Shown one piece after another: positions 1-6,725 of a stretch of 21,598 nt of DNA. Under the pieces are notes generated by a model. The model saw nothing but the letters and a program-made list of their open reading frames with translations. It searched no databases and was not told the origin of the DNA. The position numbers and the translations under genes were made by a program. Position 1 is the stretch's first letter. Each line of letters starts with the position of its first letter. This DNA is from DAOTKC01 sp035449045 (GTDB lineage Bacteria > Bacillota > Clostridia > Christensenellales > CAG-917), in NCBI GenBank assembly GCA_035449045.1, contig DAOTKC010000026.1:1-21598 (forward strand), in the 5' to 3' direction.

Positions 1-1880
1 CCTTCAGCGAGGGCGTCGACAACTTCGGCTACGCCATCTTCAAAGGCGCGTCCGGCATCACTCAAGCCACTCTCAACGGCAAGATGAACGCCGGGCTTCT
101 GTTCGGCGACAGCGGGCTTTCGGCGCCCAACAGCCTCAAAACGATAATCGTTTCGGCCGATGCCGACGTCATCGTCGAGAACGCCTTCAAGGACTTCCGC
201 TTCGTGCAGTTTTTGAGCTTTGCAGGAAACGGCGTCACCGAAATAGAAGCGGGCGCCTTCGCCGGCATGAGCTCTCTCTACTCGGCCGAGATACCCGTTT
301 CCGTCACCGAAATAGCCGCGGGCGCGTTCGCGGGCGCTTCGCAACTACGCTATTTGACGCTGCCCGCGCATCTAAGCTTTAGAAATGCCTTCACGACGGC
401 CAGCCCCGCCTACCTCAACAAAGTGATTATTTCGCTTTCGGGCGACGAAACTCTCAGATTCCTCGCCGAGGAAAGCTTTAAGGACATCGGCACCGTCACC
501 GAGGTAACGCTGCCCGACGGGCTTCTCCGAATTGGCCTCGACGCCTTCAAGAACTGCTCGCAGCTTACCCGCCTCACCGTTCCGTCCACCGTCGCCGATT
601 ATGTGCCCGCGCTCGACGGCTGCTCGGCGCTTGCCAAGCTCGAAATCACGCTCTCCGACCGGGCGGTCATCGACCTCTTCTCGTCGGCCAATGCCGTGCC
701 TGCGAGCCTTGTCGAAATCACCGTCGCCGAGGGCACATCCACGCTCCGCGAGGGCGCGCTTGCCTGGCTCAAGTCCGTCACTAAGATTAAGCTTCCCGCC
801 TCGCTGGATCTTATCGAGCCCTACGCGTTCTTGGGCGACTCGGGGCTGGTCGAGTTCGAGGTTGCCGCCGCCAATCCCGTCTACTTCCACGACAGCGGCT
901 CGCTCTATATCTACGACAACTCCTCCGGCACCAAGGTGAGGGATGTGCTCGTCCACTACGCGCCGGGCACGGCAGGCAACACCAACTACAACATAACTGA
1001 AACCATAACCGATATTTTGCCGGGTGCCTTCGCCTACGCCAAGGGGCTTGTCAAGATTACCAACACCAAGAACAATACGCGCTTCTTCGTCGACACGACG
1101 GGCGCGCTTTACAACCGCAGCGAGACCATACTTTACGCCTATCCCGCAGCCAAGAGCGGCAACTACTCCTTGCGCGCTTCGACGACTGCGGTTTGGCCAT
1201 ATGCTTTCGCAGGCGCGTCCGGCCTCGGCACGCTGACGCTAAGCGAGTCAATCAACGTCATAGGCGTCGGCGCCTTTATGGATTGCTCCTCGCTTTCGGG
1301 CGAATTCAAGATTCCTAACACGATTACCTCGCTCGGGGCCTCGGCGTTCGGCGGAACGGCAATATCCTCCTTTACCACCACAAATCCCAAGTTTGCCGTA
1401 AACGAGGGCGCGCTCTACTCGCTTTCCAAGGTCAACGACGCCGCCATTGTCGGCGATGCCGTGCTGGTTGCCTATCCCTCAGCGCGCGCAGGCTCAAGCT
1501 ACACCATCCCCGCGACGTTCGTCGCCGGCAACACCACCTATACCGTGCGCGGCATAGCCTCGGGCGCTTTCAGAAAGTCGAACATCACCGCCTTGACAGT
1601 AGCCGCCGATAACAGCCAGTTCGTGATTTACAACGGTGCCTTCACCAGCTCGGCGCTCGCTTCCGTCACCTTCAACGGCACCATCGGAAGCATCCAAAGA
1701 GACGCCTTCAAGGGCACGCCGCTCGCCTCGGTCACCTTTAAGTCGGCGACCGTTCCCACTCTCGAAGCGATGGCGTTCTATCCTAAAGTCGCCGGCTTCG
1801 CCATCTTTGTTCCCGCCGCATCCCTTGAGGCCTATCAAAGCGCTTGGACGGCCTACGCCGACTATATATCCAAAGCATAG
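1..1880 (+). CDS. BspA-type leucine-rich-repeat protein, 3' part (5' end outside window)
   Basis: The reading frame is open from base 3, the first full codon, to the TAG at 1878-1880, so the true start lies upstream and the ATG at 84 is internal. About 625 residues are visible. They consist of degenerate repeats of the LRR_5/BspA type, with recurring cores such as 'ITEIEAGAFAG', 'AFKNCSQLTRLTVP' and 'AFMDCSSLSGEFKIP' at roughly 23-residue spacing, interrupted by longer loops around residues 300-370. The protein ends '...YADYISKA' with no LPXTG motif, membrane anchor or surface-layer domain. It is therefore secreted or anchored through the unseen N-terminus. BspA-like proteins of host-associated bacteria are usually exported and bind host or bacterial surface ligands; the ligand here cannot be inferred. 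A strong terminator follows at 1966. Confidence 0.9.
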   Translation, partial: FSEGVDNFGYAIFKGASGITQATLNGKMNAGLLFGDSGLSAPNSLKTIIVSADADVIVENAFKDFRFVQFLSFAGNGVTEIEAGAFAGMSSLYSAEIPVSVTEIAAGAFAGASQLRYLTLPAHLSFRNAFTTASPAYLNKVIISLSGDETLRFLAEESFKDIGTVTEVTLPDGLLRIGLDAFKNCSQLTRLTVPSTVADYVPALDGCSALAKLEITLSDRAVIDLFSSANAVPASLVEITVAEGTSTLREGALAWLKSVTKIKLPASLDLIEPYAFLGDSGLVEFEVAAANPVYFHDSGSLYIYDNSSGTKVRDVLVHYAPGTAGNTNYNITETITDILPGAFAYAKGLVKITNTKNNTRFFVDTTGALYNRSETILYAYPAAKSGNYSLRASTTAVWPYAFAGASGLGTLTLSESINVIGVGAFMDCSSLSGEFKIPNTITSLGASAFGGTAISSFTTTNPKFAVNEGALYSLSKVNDAAIVGDAVLVAYPSARAGSSYTIPATFVAGNTTYTVRGIASGAFRKSNITALTVAADNSQFVIYNGAFTSSALASVTFNGTIGSIQRDAFKGTPLASVTFKSATVPTLEAMAFYPKVAGFAIFVPAASLEAYQSAWTAYADYISKA

Positions 1881-1965
1881 CGGCTTAAGCACGCCTAACG
1901 CGTTATTTAGCGCAAAACTAAAGTCAATTTAATCGGAACTAAAATTTATAAATCACTTCATAAAA

Positions 1966-1996
1966 AGAGGCGGCAAATTTGCCGCCTCTACTTTTA
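1966..1996 (+). terminator. Rho-independent terminator after the LRR gene
   Basis: Bases 1966-1989 form a perfect 12+12 palindrome (AGAGGCGGCAAA and its complement), with a GC-rich GAGGCGGC stem. T-rich sequence (CTTTTATCTTTCT) follows. It lies 86 bases after the LRR stop codon. Confidence 0.85.
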
Positions 1997-2159
1997 TCTT
2001 TCTAATTTGCTTTTTCTATTATAATAACAATATTAATAATATGTCGCGCCTCTAGCTGAAATATAGAGATATGCTAATTAGAAAATAACGTCGCGAAAGC
2101 CGCCTCTCATCAATATTGGACATTACCACTATTTTTCTTGGGCACAAAGCCGAAAACGC
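1997..2159. other. AT-rich spacer, no gene seen
   Basis: This is the rest of the gap between the LRR terminator and the tRNA promoter. It is AT-rich, has short imperfect repeats near 2020-2045, and has no open frame with a plausible ribosome binding site. Confidence 0.6.
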
Positions 2160-2188
2160 TTGCCAAAAGCGCATAAAACTAGTAAAAT
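2160..2188 (+). promoter_or_regulatory. SigA-type promoter of tRNA-Ser
   Basis: A TTGCCA -35 box (2160-2165), a 17-base spacer and a TAAAAT -10 box (2183-2188) place the transcript start near 2195, nine bases before the mature tRNA 5' end at 2204. Confidence 0.75.
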
Positions 2189-2203
2189 CACAGTGCCGAT
2201 TTT

Positions 2204-2294
2204 GGAGAGATGGCAGAGCGGTCGAATGCATACGATTCGAAATCGTACGAGCCCCAGAAGGGCTCCCTGGGTTCGAATCCCAGTCTCTCCGCCA
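2204..2294 (+). tRNA. tRNA-Ser (anticodon CGA)
   Basis: A class II tRNA with long variable arm. The acceptor strands GGAGAGA (2204-2210) and TCTCTCC (2284-2290) pair over 7 bp, followed by discriminator G and an encoded CCA (2292-2294). The anticodon stem TACGA/TCGTA encloses the loop TTCGAAA, so the anticodon is CGA and reads UCG. The T arm is CTGGG-TTCGAAT-CCCAG. The variable arm forms a GAGCCC/GGGCTC hairpin typical of tRNA-Ser. It is a single gene with its own promoter and terminator. Confidence 0.97.
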
Positions 2295-2299
2295 AATTG

Positions 2300-2362
2300 A
2301 ACCACGTTTGAACACTTGCGGAACGAAGTTATTTCTAAAAAGTGTTTCAGGCGTGGTTTTTT
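2300..2362 (+). terminator. Terminator of tRNA-Ser (two-part stem)
   Basis: AACCACG (2300-2306) pairs with CGTGGTT (2352-2358), and AACACTT (2311-2317) pairs with AAGTGTT (2340-2346) inside it. Six T residues follow at 2357-2362. The loop is long, at about 22 bases, but the paired arms plus T-run directly after the tRNA make termination the likely role. Confidence 0.7.
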
Positions 2363-2587
2363 CATTTGAAAGACCGAAACAAGAAATAGACAGCCGAGAA
2401 ACAAACAAATTTATGAGCACGATAACTTCATTAAGACGAAAGCGCGACCGGTCGCCCCAGTCGCACATAACTGATATAGCCTTATCGGCTAAGGTTCTTC
2501 TTGAGAACAATAATAGTATGTGCTCAAATTAGCAAGTTGTTAAGAGGGCTAATATTGAACGAAGTATAATTTCATAGGCAAAACCCG
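2363..2587. other. Intergenic stretch with several inverted repeats, no convincing gene
   Basis: No credible protein gene is seen. The stretch holds TGAGCAC (2414-2420) and its complement GTGCTCA (2520-2526). Between them lie the palindrome GCGACCGGTCGC (2444-2455), a CCTTA/TAAGG hairpin and a GTTCT/AGAAC hairpin. Together they could fold as one multi-branched RNA of about 113 bases. Neither a promoter nor a T-tract was found for it, so an RNA gene is only a possibility. Open frames across here and the tRNA are shadows of the tRNA. Confidence 0.35.
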
Positions 2588-3940
2588 CTAGAATAGTAGT
2601 TTGGCGATGTCGTAGATGTCGCCGGCGCCGAGAACGAGGGCGACGTCGCCGCATTTGGTGGTGCGGATGATGTGGCGCGAGACGCCTATGAGCTCGTCGA
2701 AATAGGCGACGGCGCGGAGCTTGGAGAGGGCGGAATAGAGGTCGAGCGCCGAAAAGCCGTCGGTGGAGAGCTCGCGGGCGGGATAGGTCTTGACTAGGGC
2801 GAGATAGGGCGCTTCGGCGAGAACTTTGACGAAATTTTCAAAATAGCTCTTTGTCCGGGAATAGGTGTGCGGCTGAAAATATAGGCGCAACGTGCCCTCC
2901 GTCCGCGCTTTGGCGGTGTCGAGGACGGCTTTTATTTCGCTGGGGTGGTGGGCGTAGTCGAAGATGACCTCGCCGCCGCTTGGCAGAAACCGCCGCTCAA
3001 ACCGCCGCTCGACGCCTCTAAAGCTTTCAACCGCCTTGATAATTTTTTCGGGCGGTAAATTGTGTTTTATAGCCACAGCCGCAGATGCCAACACGTTCAA
3101 AATGTTGTGGCGCCCGAACAGGGGACTGTCAATGCGGCCCAGGCGCATATCGCCATATATCAAATCGAAAGAATAGAGCTCGCGGCGCATCGTTATATTT
3201 TCGGGCCGGCACGTGTTGATATCCGAAAATCCGAAAGTGCAAATATCGGCATATTTGGGTATGTCCAGCTTTTGATATGCGGTGTCGCCGTTAATAACCA
3301 CCGTGCCGCCCGGCTTCAAATTATTCAAAAAATCCGAAAACGCCTGCCGAAGCTCGGCTTCCGTCTTGTAGCAATCAGGGTGGTCGCATTCAAAATTGAG
3401 AACAACCGCGACGTCGGGGCAGAGCGCGGTGAAGGCGCGCTTATATTCGCAAGCCTCAGTCACGAAATAATCCCGGCCGAAAAACTGAAGATTGTCGGCG
3501 CCCACCGGAATGCCGCCGATGTGGGCGGTGAATGGCAGGCCGCACTCCGAAAAGATATGCGCTATCAGCGAGGTTGCCGTAGTCTTGCCGTGGGTGCCCG
3601 CGACGGCCGTCATCGATTTAAATTCCAAGGCCGCGCTTGCCAAAAACTCGTGGCGGGACAGCGTGGGAATGCCGTGCTCGCGCGCGTAGACTAGCTCGGC
3701 ATCGTCGTCTGCGATTGCGGCGGTGTAGACGAGCATATCGGCAGCGGCCACGCGCTCGGGGAAATTGCCGTGATATACCTTGGCGCCGAGCTCGCTAAGC
3801 TCGGCGAACCAGCGCCCGTCGGAAATATCGGAGCCCGACACCTCGCCGCCCAGTTTAAGCGTCAGCTTGGCGAGGGCCGACATGCTTATTCCGCCCACGC
3901 CTAAAAAATGTATTCGCCGTCCCTTAAATTCGCCCCTCAT
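2588..3940 (-). CDS. murC: UDP-N-acetylmuramate--L-alanine ligase MurC
   Basis: MurC adds L-alanine to UDP-MurNAc with ATP, the first amino-acid step of the peptidoglycan stem peptide, in the cytoplasm. In the 450-residue product from ATG 3940, the N-terminal Rossmann motif 'IHFLGVGGISMSALAKL' binds the UDP-sugar, 'GTHGKTT' at about 115-121 is the Mur ligase P-loop, and 'FDYAHHPSEIKAV' lies in the C-terminal ligase domain. Length is normal for MurC. The frame extends upstream to a TTG at 4012, but the extra residues are unlike MurC; ATG 3940 or ATG 3949 fits better, although neither has a strong ribosome binding site. It is divergent from spoVG. No clear terminator is seen after it. Confidence 0.95.
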   Translation of the reverse strand: MRGEFKGRRIHFLGVGGISMSALAKLTLKLGGEVSGSDISDGRWFAELSELGAKVYHGNFPERVAAADMLVYTAAIADDDAELVYAREHGIPTLSRHEFLASAALEFKSMTAVAGTHGKTTATSLIAHIFSECGLPFTAHIGGIPVGADNLQFFGRDYFVTEACEYKRAFTALCPDVAVVLNFECDHPDCYKTEAELRQAFSDFLNNLKPGGTVVINGDTAYQKLDIPKYADICTFGFSDINTCRPENITMRRELYSFDLIYGDMRLGRIDSPLFGRHNILNVLASAAVAIKHNLPPEKIIKAVESFRGVERRFERRFLPSGGEVIFDYAHHPSEIKAVLDTAKARTEGTLRLYFQPHTYSRTKSYFENFVKVLAEAPYLALVKTYPARELSTDGFSALDLYSALSKLRAVAYFDELIGVSRHIIRTTKCGDVALVLGAGDIYDIAKLLF

Positions 3941-4019
3941 ACATATCATTATATGAATCAAAAACGGAGCGGCGCACGGTGGACGGGCGGCTTTTTTAGA
4001 GAAAATTTTCAAAATCCCC

Positions 4020-4048
4020 TTGAAATAGGGATATGCTTATGTTATATT
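4020..4048 (+). promoter_or_regulatory. SigA-type promoter of spoVG
   Basis: TTGAAA (4020-4025), a 17-base spacer and TATATT (4043-4048). It lies just upstream of the spoVG ribosome binding site. In Bacillus spoVG is driven by SigH; here the visible boxes look like SigA. Confidence 0.7.
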
Positions 4049-4075
4049 AGCATTAGAGAGGCAGGGAGGCATGAT

Positions 4076-4354
4076 ATGATAAACATTACAAATGTGCTTG
4101 TCAGGCTTGTAAAGCGTGACGAAGGGAAACTGAAGGCGGTCGCATCAATAACCATCGACGAGTGTTTCGTGGTGCATGACATCAAAATAATAGCGGGCAA
4201 CGAGGGCGACTTTATCGCTATGCCGTCCAAGCGCGTCAACGACGGCACCTATCGCGACATCGCGCACCCGATTAACTCCGACACCCGCGAATTTATCAGA
4301 AAACACGTCATCGAAGAATACGAAAGAGTGCTTGCCGAGGAAGGGGAAGGCTGA
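4076..4354 (+). CDS. spoVG: Septation/sporulation regulator SpoVG
   Basis: A 92-residue protein covering the full SpoVG family. Diagnostic blocks are 'AVASITIDECFVVHDIKII', 'AMPSKR' and 'YRDIAHPINSDTREFI'. SpoVG is a small nucleic-acid-binding regulator, known in Bacillus, Staphylococcus and Listeria, that influences septation, sporulation, capsule and virulence genes. The ATG at 4076 is chosen because GGGAGG at 4064-4069 sits six bases upstream and the family begins here. The ATG at 4071 runs into TGA after two codons. The C-terminal tail is short and acidic. The gene has its own promoter and a strong terminator, so it is probably monocistronic. SpoVG is also found in non-sporulating bacteria, so it does not prove spore formation. 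Confidence 0.95.
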   Translation: MINITNVLVRLVKRDEGKLKAVASITIDECFVVHDIKIIAGNEGDFIAMPSKRVNDGTYRDIAHPINSDTREFIRKHVIEEYERVLAEEGEG

Positions 4355-4439
4355 GCGCCGAGCTCAAAACTAAAAAAGAGCAAAAACCATATTAAATCGA
4401 GGAAGCCTCTTATACAAATCGGATTTAAAACTTCTTGTA

Positions 4440-4679
4440 AAAGGAAGTAAAGAATAATGCGTGCATTTTTGCATGCATTATATTTTTATGTCGGTAATAT
4501 AATCCCAACGCATTTGGCTTTTGAAGGCAGCCGTTAGTAAGGAAATCGAAAGCGGTGTTTTGCCGGATTTTCATTATCCAGCCGTAGCCCTTCACTCTGC
4601 GCTTGAACTTTTCGGCAAACCTGGCGATTTTACTTAAATCCTTAGACTCAAAATTAAAATTCGGCTTTTTTTTACGCGC
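4440..4679 (-). other. Open stretch between spoVG terminator and membrane-protein gene; possible gene remnant
   Basis: On the minus strand a frame stays open for about 80 codons, from the end of the membrane-protein gene down to TAA near 4434. It reads for example 'SKIARFAEKFKRRVKGYGWI' and 'TAFDFLTNGCLQKPNAL'. Only GTG and ATG codons deep inside could start it, there is no ribosome binding site, and it runs through the spoVG terminator. A plus-strand frame of about 43 codons is open over the same bases (ending 'ALELFGKPGDFT'). I recognise neither. It could be a decayed gene or chance. Confidence 0.25.
4454..4487 (+). terminator. Terminator after spoVG
   Basis: A 12-bp stem (ATAATGCGTGCA, 4454-4465, with TGCATGCATTAT, 4470-4481, including one G-U pair) closes a TTTT loop and is followed by ATTTTTA. 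The reverse strand has only a weak T-tract, so action on the minus operon is less sure. Confidence 0.8.
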
Positions 4680-4681
4680 GC

Positions 4682-5206
4682 CTATTCCTTGATGATTTTT
4701 TCGAGGCTGCGCTTCATGATGCCGAAGATATAGAGGTATAAAAAATCGGCGGCGATAAGAATAACGGTGCCAGCCAGCGCGATAAGCGCGTAGTGAATAG
4801 ACCTTATGCCGAGGCGCGAAAGGTCGACAAAAACGGTTTTGAAGCCGAAATAGAGCGCGGCAAGCGCGCCGTTGATATATACTGCCTTGATGGGAACAGT
4901 GAAGTAGAGCTTAAGCTTTTTGTTTTGCGCCCACGCCGAAAATATGGCGAGCGGGCCGACTAAAATGATGAAAGGAATGACGCGGAAAATGTTGCCGACG
5001 GCGAGAAAGGCGAGCGCCGAAGCCGCTATATAGGCTAAAATCGAAGTTATTAGATAATTTTTGCAAAGGGGTATGGCGAGCGCGAGCGCGGCCAGCGCGA
5101 GAAAGGAAGCGGTGAGAAAATCGACGACGTGGCCGAGCCAGACGAAAAGAAGCGCAAGACCGGCCGAAATTCCCCCGAGCGCGATTTGATAGCTTCGCCT
5201 TTTCAT
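4682..5206 (-). CDS. Conserved multi-pass membrane protein, function unknown
   Basis: About 174 residues with five or six hydrophobic helices (e.g. 'IALGGISAGLALLFVWLGHV', 'FLALAALALAIPL', 'LAYIAASALAFLAVG', 'YALIALAGTVILIAADFLYL') and a basic end 'GIMKRSLEKIIKE'. The start at ATG 5206 is two bases after the stop of the J-like gene. A longer frame to 5263 would begin inside that gene with Arg/His-rich sequence and is rejected. Size and hydrophobic pattern recall the S-components of ECF vitamin transporters, but no substrate motif was recognised, so this is only a resemblance. It is the last gene of the run and is very likely translationally coupled to the J-like gene. Confidence 0.75.
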   Translation of the reverse strand: MKRRSYQIALGGISAGLALLFVWLGHVVDFLTASFLALAALALAIPLCKNYLITSILAYIAASALAFLAVGNIFRVIPFIILVGPLAIFSAWAQNKKLKLYFTVPIKAVYINGALAALYFGFKTVFVDLSRLGIRSIHYALIALAGTVILIAADFLYLYIFGIMKRSLEKIIKE

Positions 5207-5208
5207 TT

Positions 5209-5886
5209 TTAACAGCAGGTGATGAGGTCGCCGCCCATGCATTCGCAGCAGCAGTCGGCGCAAAGGCAGGCCGAGCAGGCGTTGCAGCAGTTGGCGGTAT
5301 CGCTCTGCCCGCCGCCGCGGTATTGAGAGTAGCTTCTGCGGCGGTTTTGCGGGCCTTCGGTGTAGGTGTTCTGAGTTGTCTGGCCGCCGGCTTTGTCGGC
5401 ATTATACCAGCTTTCCTGATGCGGCCTTTCGCCGTTTATGGCGCTGTTCAGCTTGCTTAGCGAACGACGGTATTTCTCGTTGCCGGGCTCTTTTTCAATG
5501 GCGATTTCGAGTTGCTTTTTGCTTTCTAAAAGCCAGTTATTGTTATAAAACACCACCGATTGCAGATAGTGCCATTCGCCGTCGCGCGAGGAGATGTTGT
5601 CGAGTAGGCGTTGCGCCTCGGCAAAATTTTTCTGGCGTATGGCGTTTTCGACACCGTAATATTTGGAGCCGCCGCCCGCGACGGATGCGCGCCGCGAGGC
5701 TATGTCCATCGCCTCGTTGTAGGCGTCGTAGAGCTCGTTAAGTTTGCGCGCCGCGTTGGCGCCCGCTTCTCCCTCTAGGAAGCGTTCGTCGGAATATTTA
5801 TCGCGAAGCCTTTTATAGGCGTCGAAAATCTCGCTTTGAGTGGCGCTTTCGGAAACGCCCAATATCACAAACGGATCATTTTGCAC
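5209..5886 (-). CDS. J-domain-like protein without HPD, with TPR-like repeats and Cys-rich tail
   Basis: 225 residues. Residues 4-65 follow the J-domain pattern ('DPFVILGVSESATQSEIFDAYKRL', then 'ARKLNELYDAYNEAM'). The HPD tripeptide that stimulates DnaK ATPase is absent: K30-Y31 is followed by S-D-E. Residues 78-150 look like two TPR-type helical pairs ('AIRQKNFAEAQRLLDNI', 'WLLESKKQLEIAIEKEPGNE'). The last 26 residues hold 11 cysteines around 'CECMGGDLI', a metal-cluster-like or lipid-modifiable tail. The start is GTG 5886, with GGAGGG eight bases upstream, overlapping the end of the DUF5685 gene by 22 bases. A normal DnaK co-chaperone role is unlikely; an adaptor role for the neighbouring proteins is inference. 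Confidence 0.85.
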   Translation of the reverse strand: MQNDPFVILGVSESATQSEIFDAYKRLRDKYSDERFLEGEAGANAARKLNELYDAYNEAMDIASRRASVAGGGSKYYGVENAIRQKNFAEAQRLLDNISSRDGEWHYLQSVVFYNNNWLLESKKQLEIAIEKEPGNEKYRRSLSKLNSAINGERPHQESWYNADKAGGQTTQNTYTEGPQNRRRSYSQYRGGGQSDTANCCNACSACLCADCCCECMGGDLITCC

Positions 5887-6725
5887 TTTTCTTTCCCTCC
5901 GAGAATGTCTTCGGTCATCTTTTGCATCCCCAAATAAATTATGTTGGACAATATGCCTTCGGCAACCGTTATCTCAAGCGCGTCGTAGGCGCCCACTATC
6001 TTATTATAACTCGATTTCAACAAAAAAGCGGCGGTTTCGGCTTCGTTTTTTAAAAATTCGGCTTTGGTAGTAAAACCGTCGGTGAGAAGGGGATTGAAAC
6101 GCCCTGCTTTGAAGTCGTCCTCTACGTCGTCTATGGCGTCGGCGAAATAAATCCAGCGGCCGAGATTATAAGAAAGTGTCGCTAAATCCTCGCCGTATTT
6201 TTCGCCCGCAAGCTCTTTTACTGTCGCAGAAAGCATGGATGCAAAGCAGTCGGCGAGGGCGTCAACCGAGGCGCCGCCCGATTTTTCAAGCTCTCTCAGG
6301 CGCGAATAGTTTTGAGATACACTGGCCTCGGATGCTGGCAGCCTCTTTTTAGCTCTCAACATACGCCGCTTGAGCGCCGCCTTGAGCGGGGCTTTGGATT
6401 TTTCGCCGTCCTCGACGTCGTCGCAAAGCTTAAAGTAGCCCAAGATTACGGTAGCGTCGGCGACGGCCGTCAAGATTTTATCGACTTTGGCTATCGGCTT
6501 TTTCTTAACGCTCAATATACAACGCGCGGGAACGGCCTCAAACGGCGTATCGGTGACGGCGTATATCAGCGCGGCTAAAAAAGCCGAGTCGTAGTTAGTT
6601 AAAAAGCGCGTGGCCGCCGCGCCCGTCTTGCCCAGCGCCTTACATAGCCCGCAATAGACGGCGCGGAACGCCGTCCAGTCTTTTATCAGCATATTGGGCT
6701 TGTCGGGGATAACGTAACCGAACAT
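5865..6725 (-). CDS. DUF5685 family protein
   Basis: 286 residues, predicted all-helical and cytoplasmic. The N-terminus 'MFGYVIPDK...FRAVYCGLCKALGK' with C25-x-x-C28 is what I recognise as the DUF5685 family of Firmicutes, whose function is not known to me. Two Asp-rich motifs stand out: D102-D-V-E-D106 and D199-D-V-E-D203, the second inside 'YFADAIDDVEDDFKAGRFNP'. The latter resembles the Mg-binding Asp-rich segment of class I isoprenoid synthases such as squalene/phytoene synthase. ATG 6725 shares one base with the TGA of trpS (TGATG), so translation is coupled. The 3' end overlaps the J-like gene, arguing for joint function. Confidence 0.8.
   Translation of the reverse strand: MFGYVIPDKPNMLIKDWTAFRAVYCGLCKALGKTGAAATRFLTNYDSAFLAALIYAVTDTPFEAVPARCILSVKKKPIAKVDKILTAVADATVILGYFKLCDDVEDGEKSKAPLKAALKRRMLRAKKRLPASEASVSQNYSRLRELEKSGGASVDALADCFASMLSATVKELAGEKYGEDLATLSYNLGRWIYFADAIDDVEDDFKAGRFNPLLTDGFTTKAEFLKNEAETAAFLLKSSYNKIVGAYDALEITVAEGILSNIIYLGMQKMTEDILGGKEKCKMIRL

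Noticed and set aside
372..956. 194-codon minus-strand open frame inside the LRR gene
   Set aside because: It is a shadow of the repeat-rich plus-strand gene, with no ribosome binding site or recognisable domain.
2052..2532. Open frames of 91-152 codons on both strands across the tRNA-Ser region
   Set aside because: They read through the tRNA and its terminator. The minus-strand product with 'GGETGIRTQGALLGLVRF' is a familiar false protein made from antisense tRNA-Ser.
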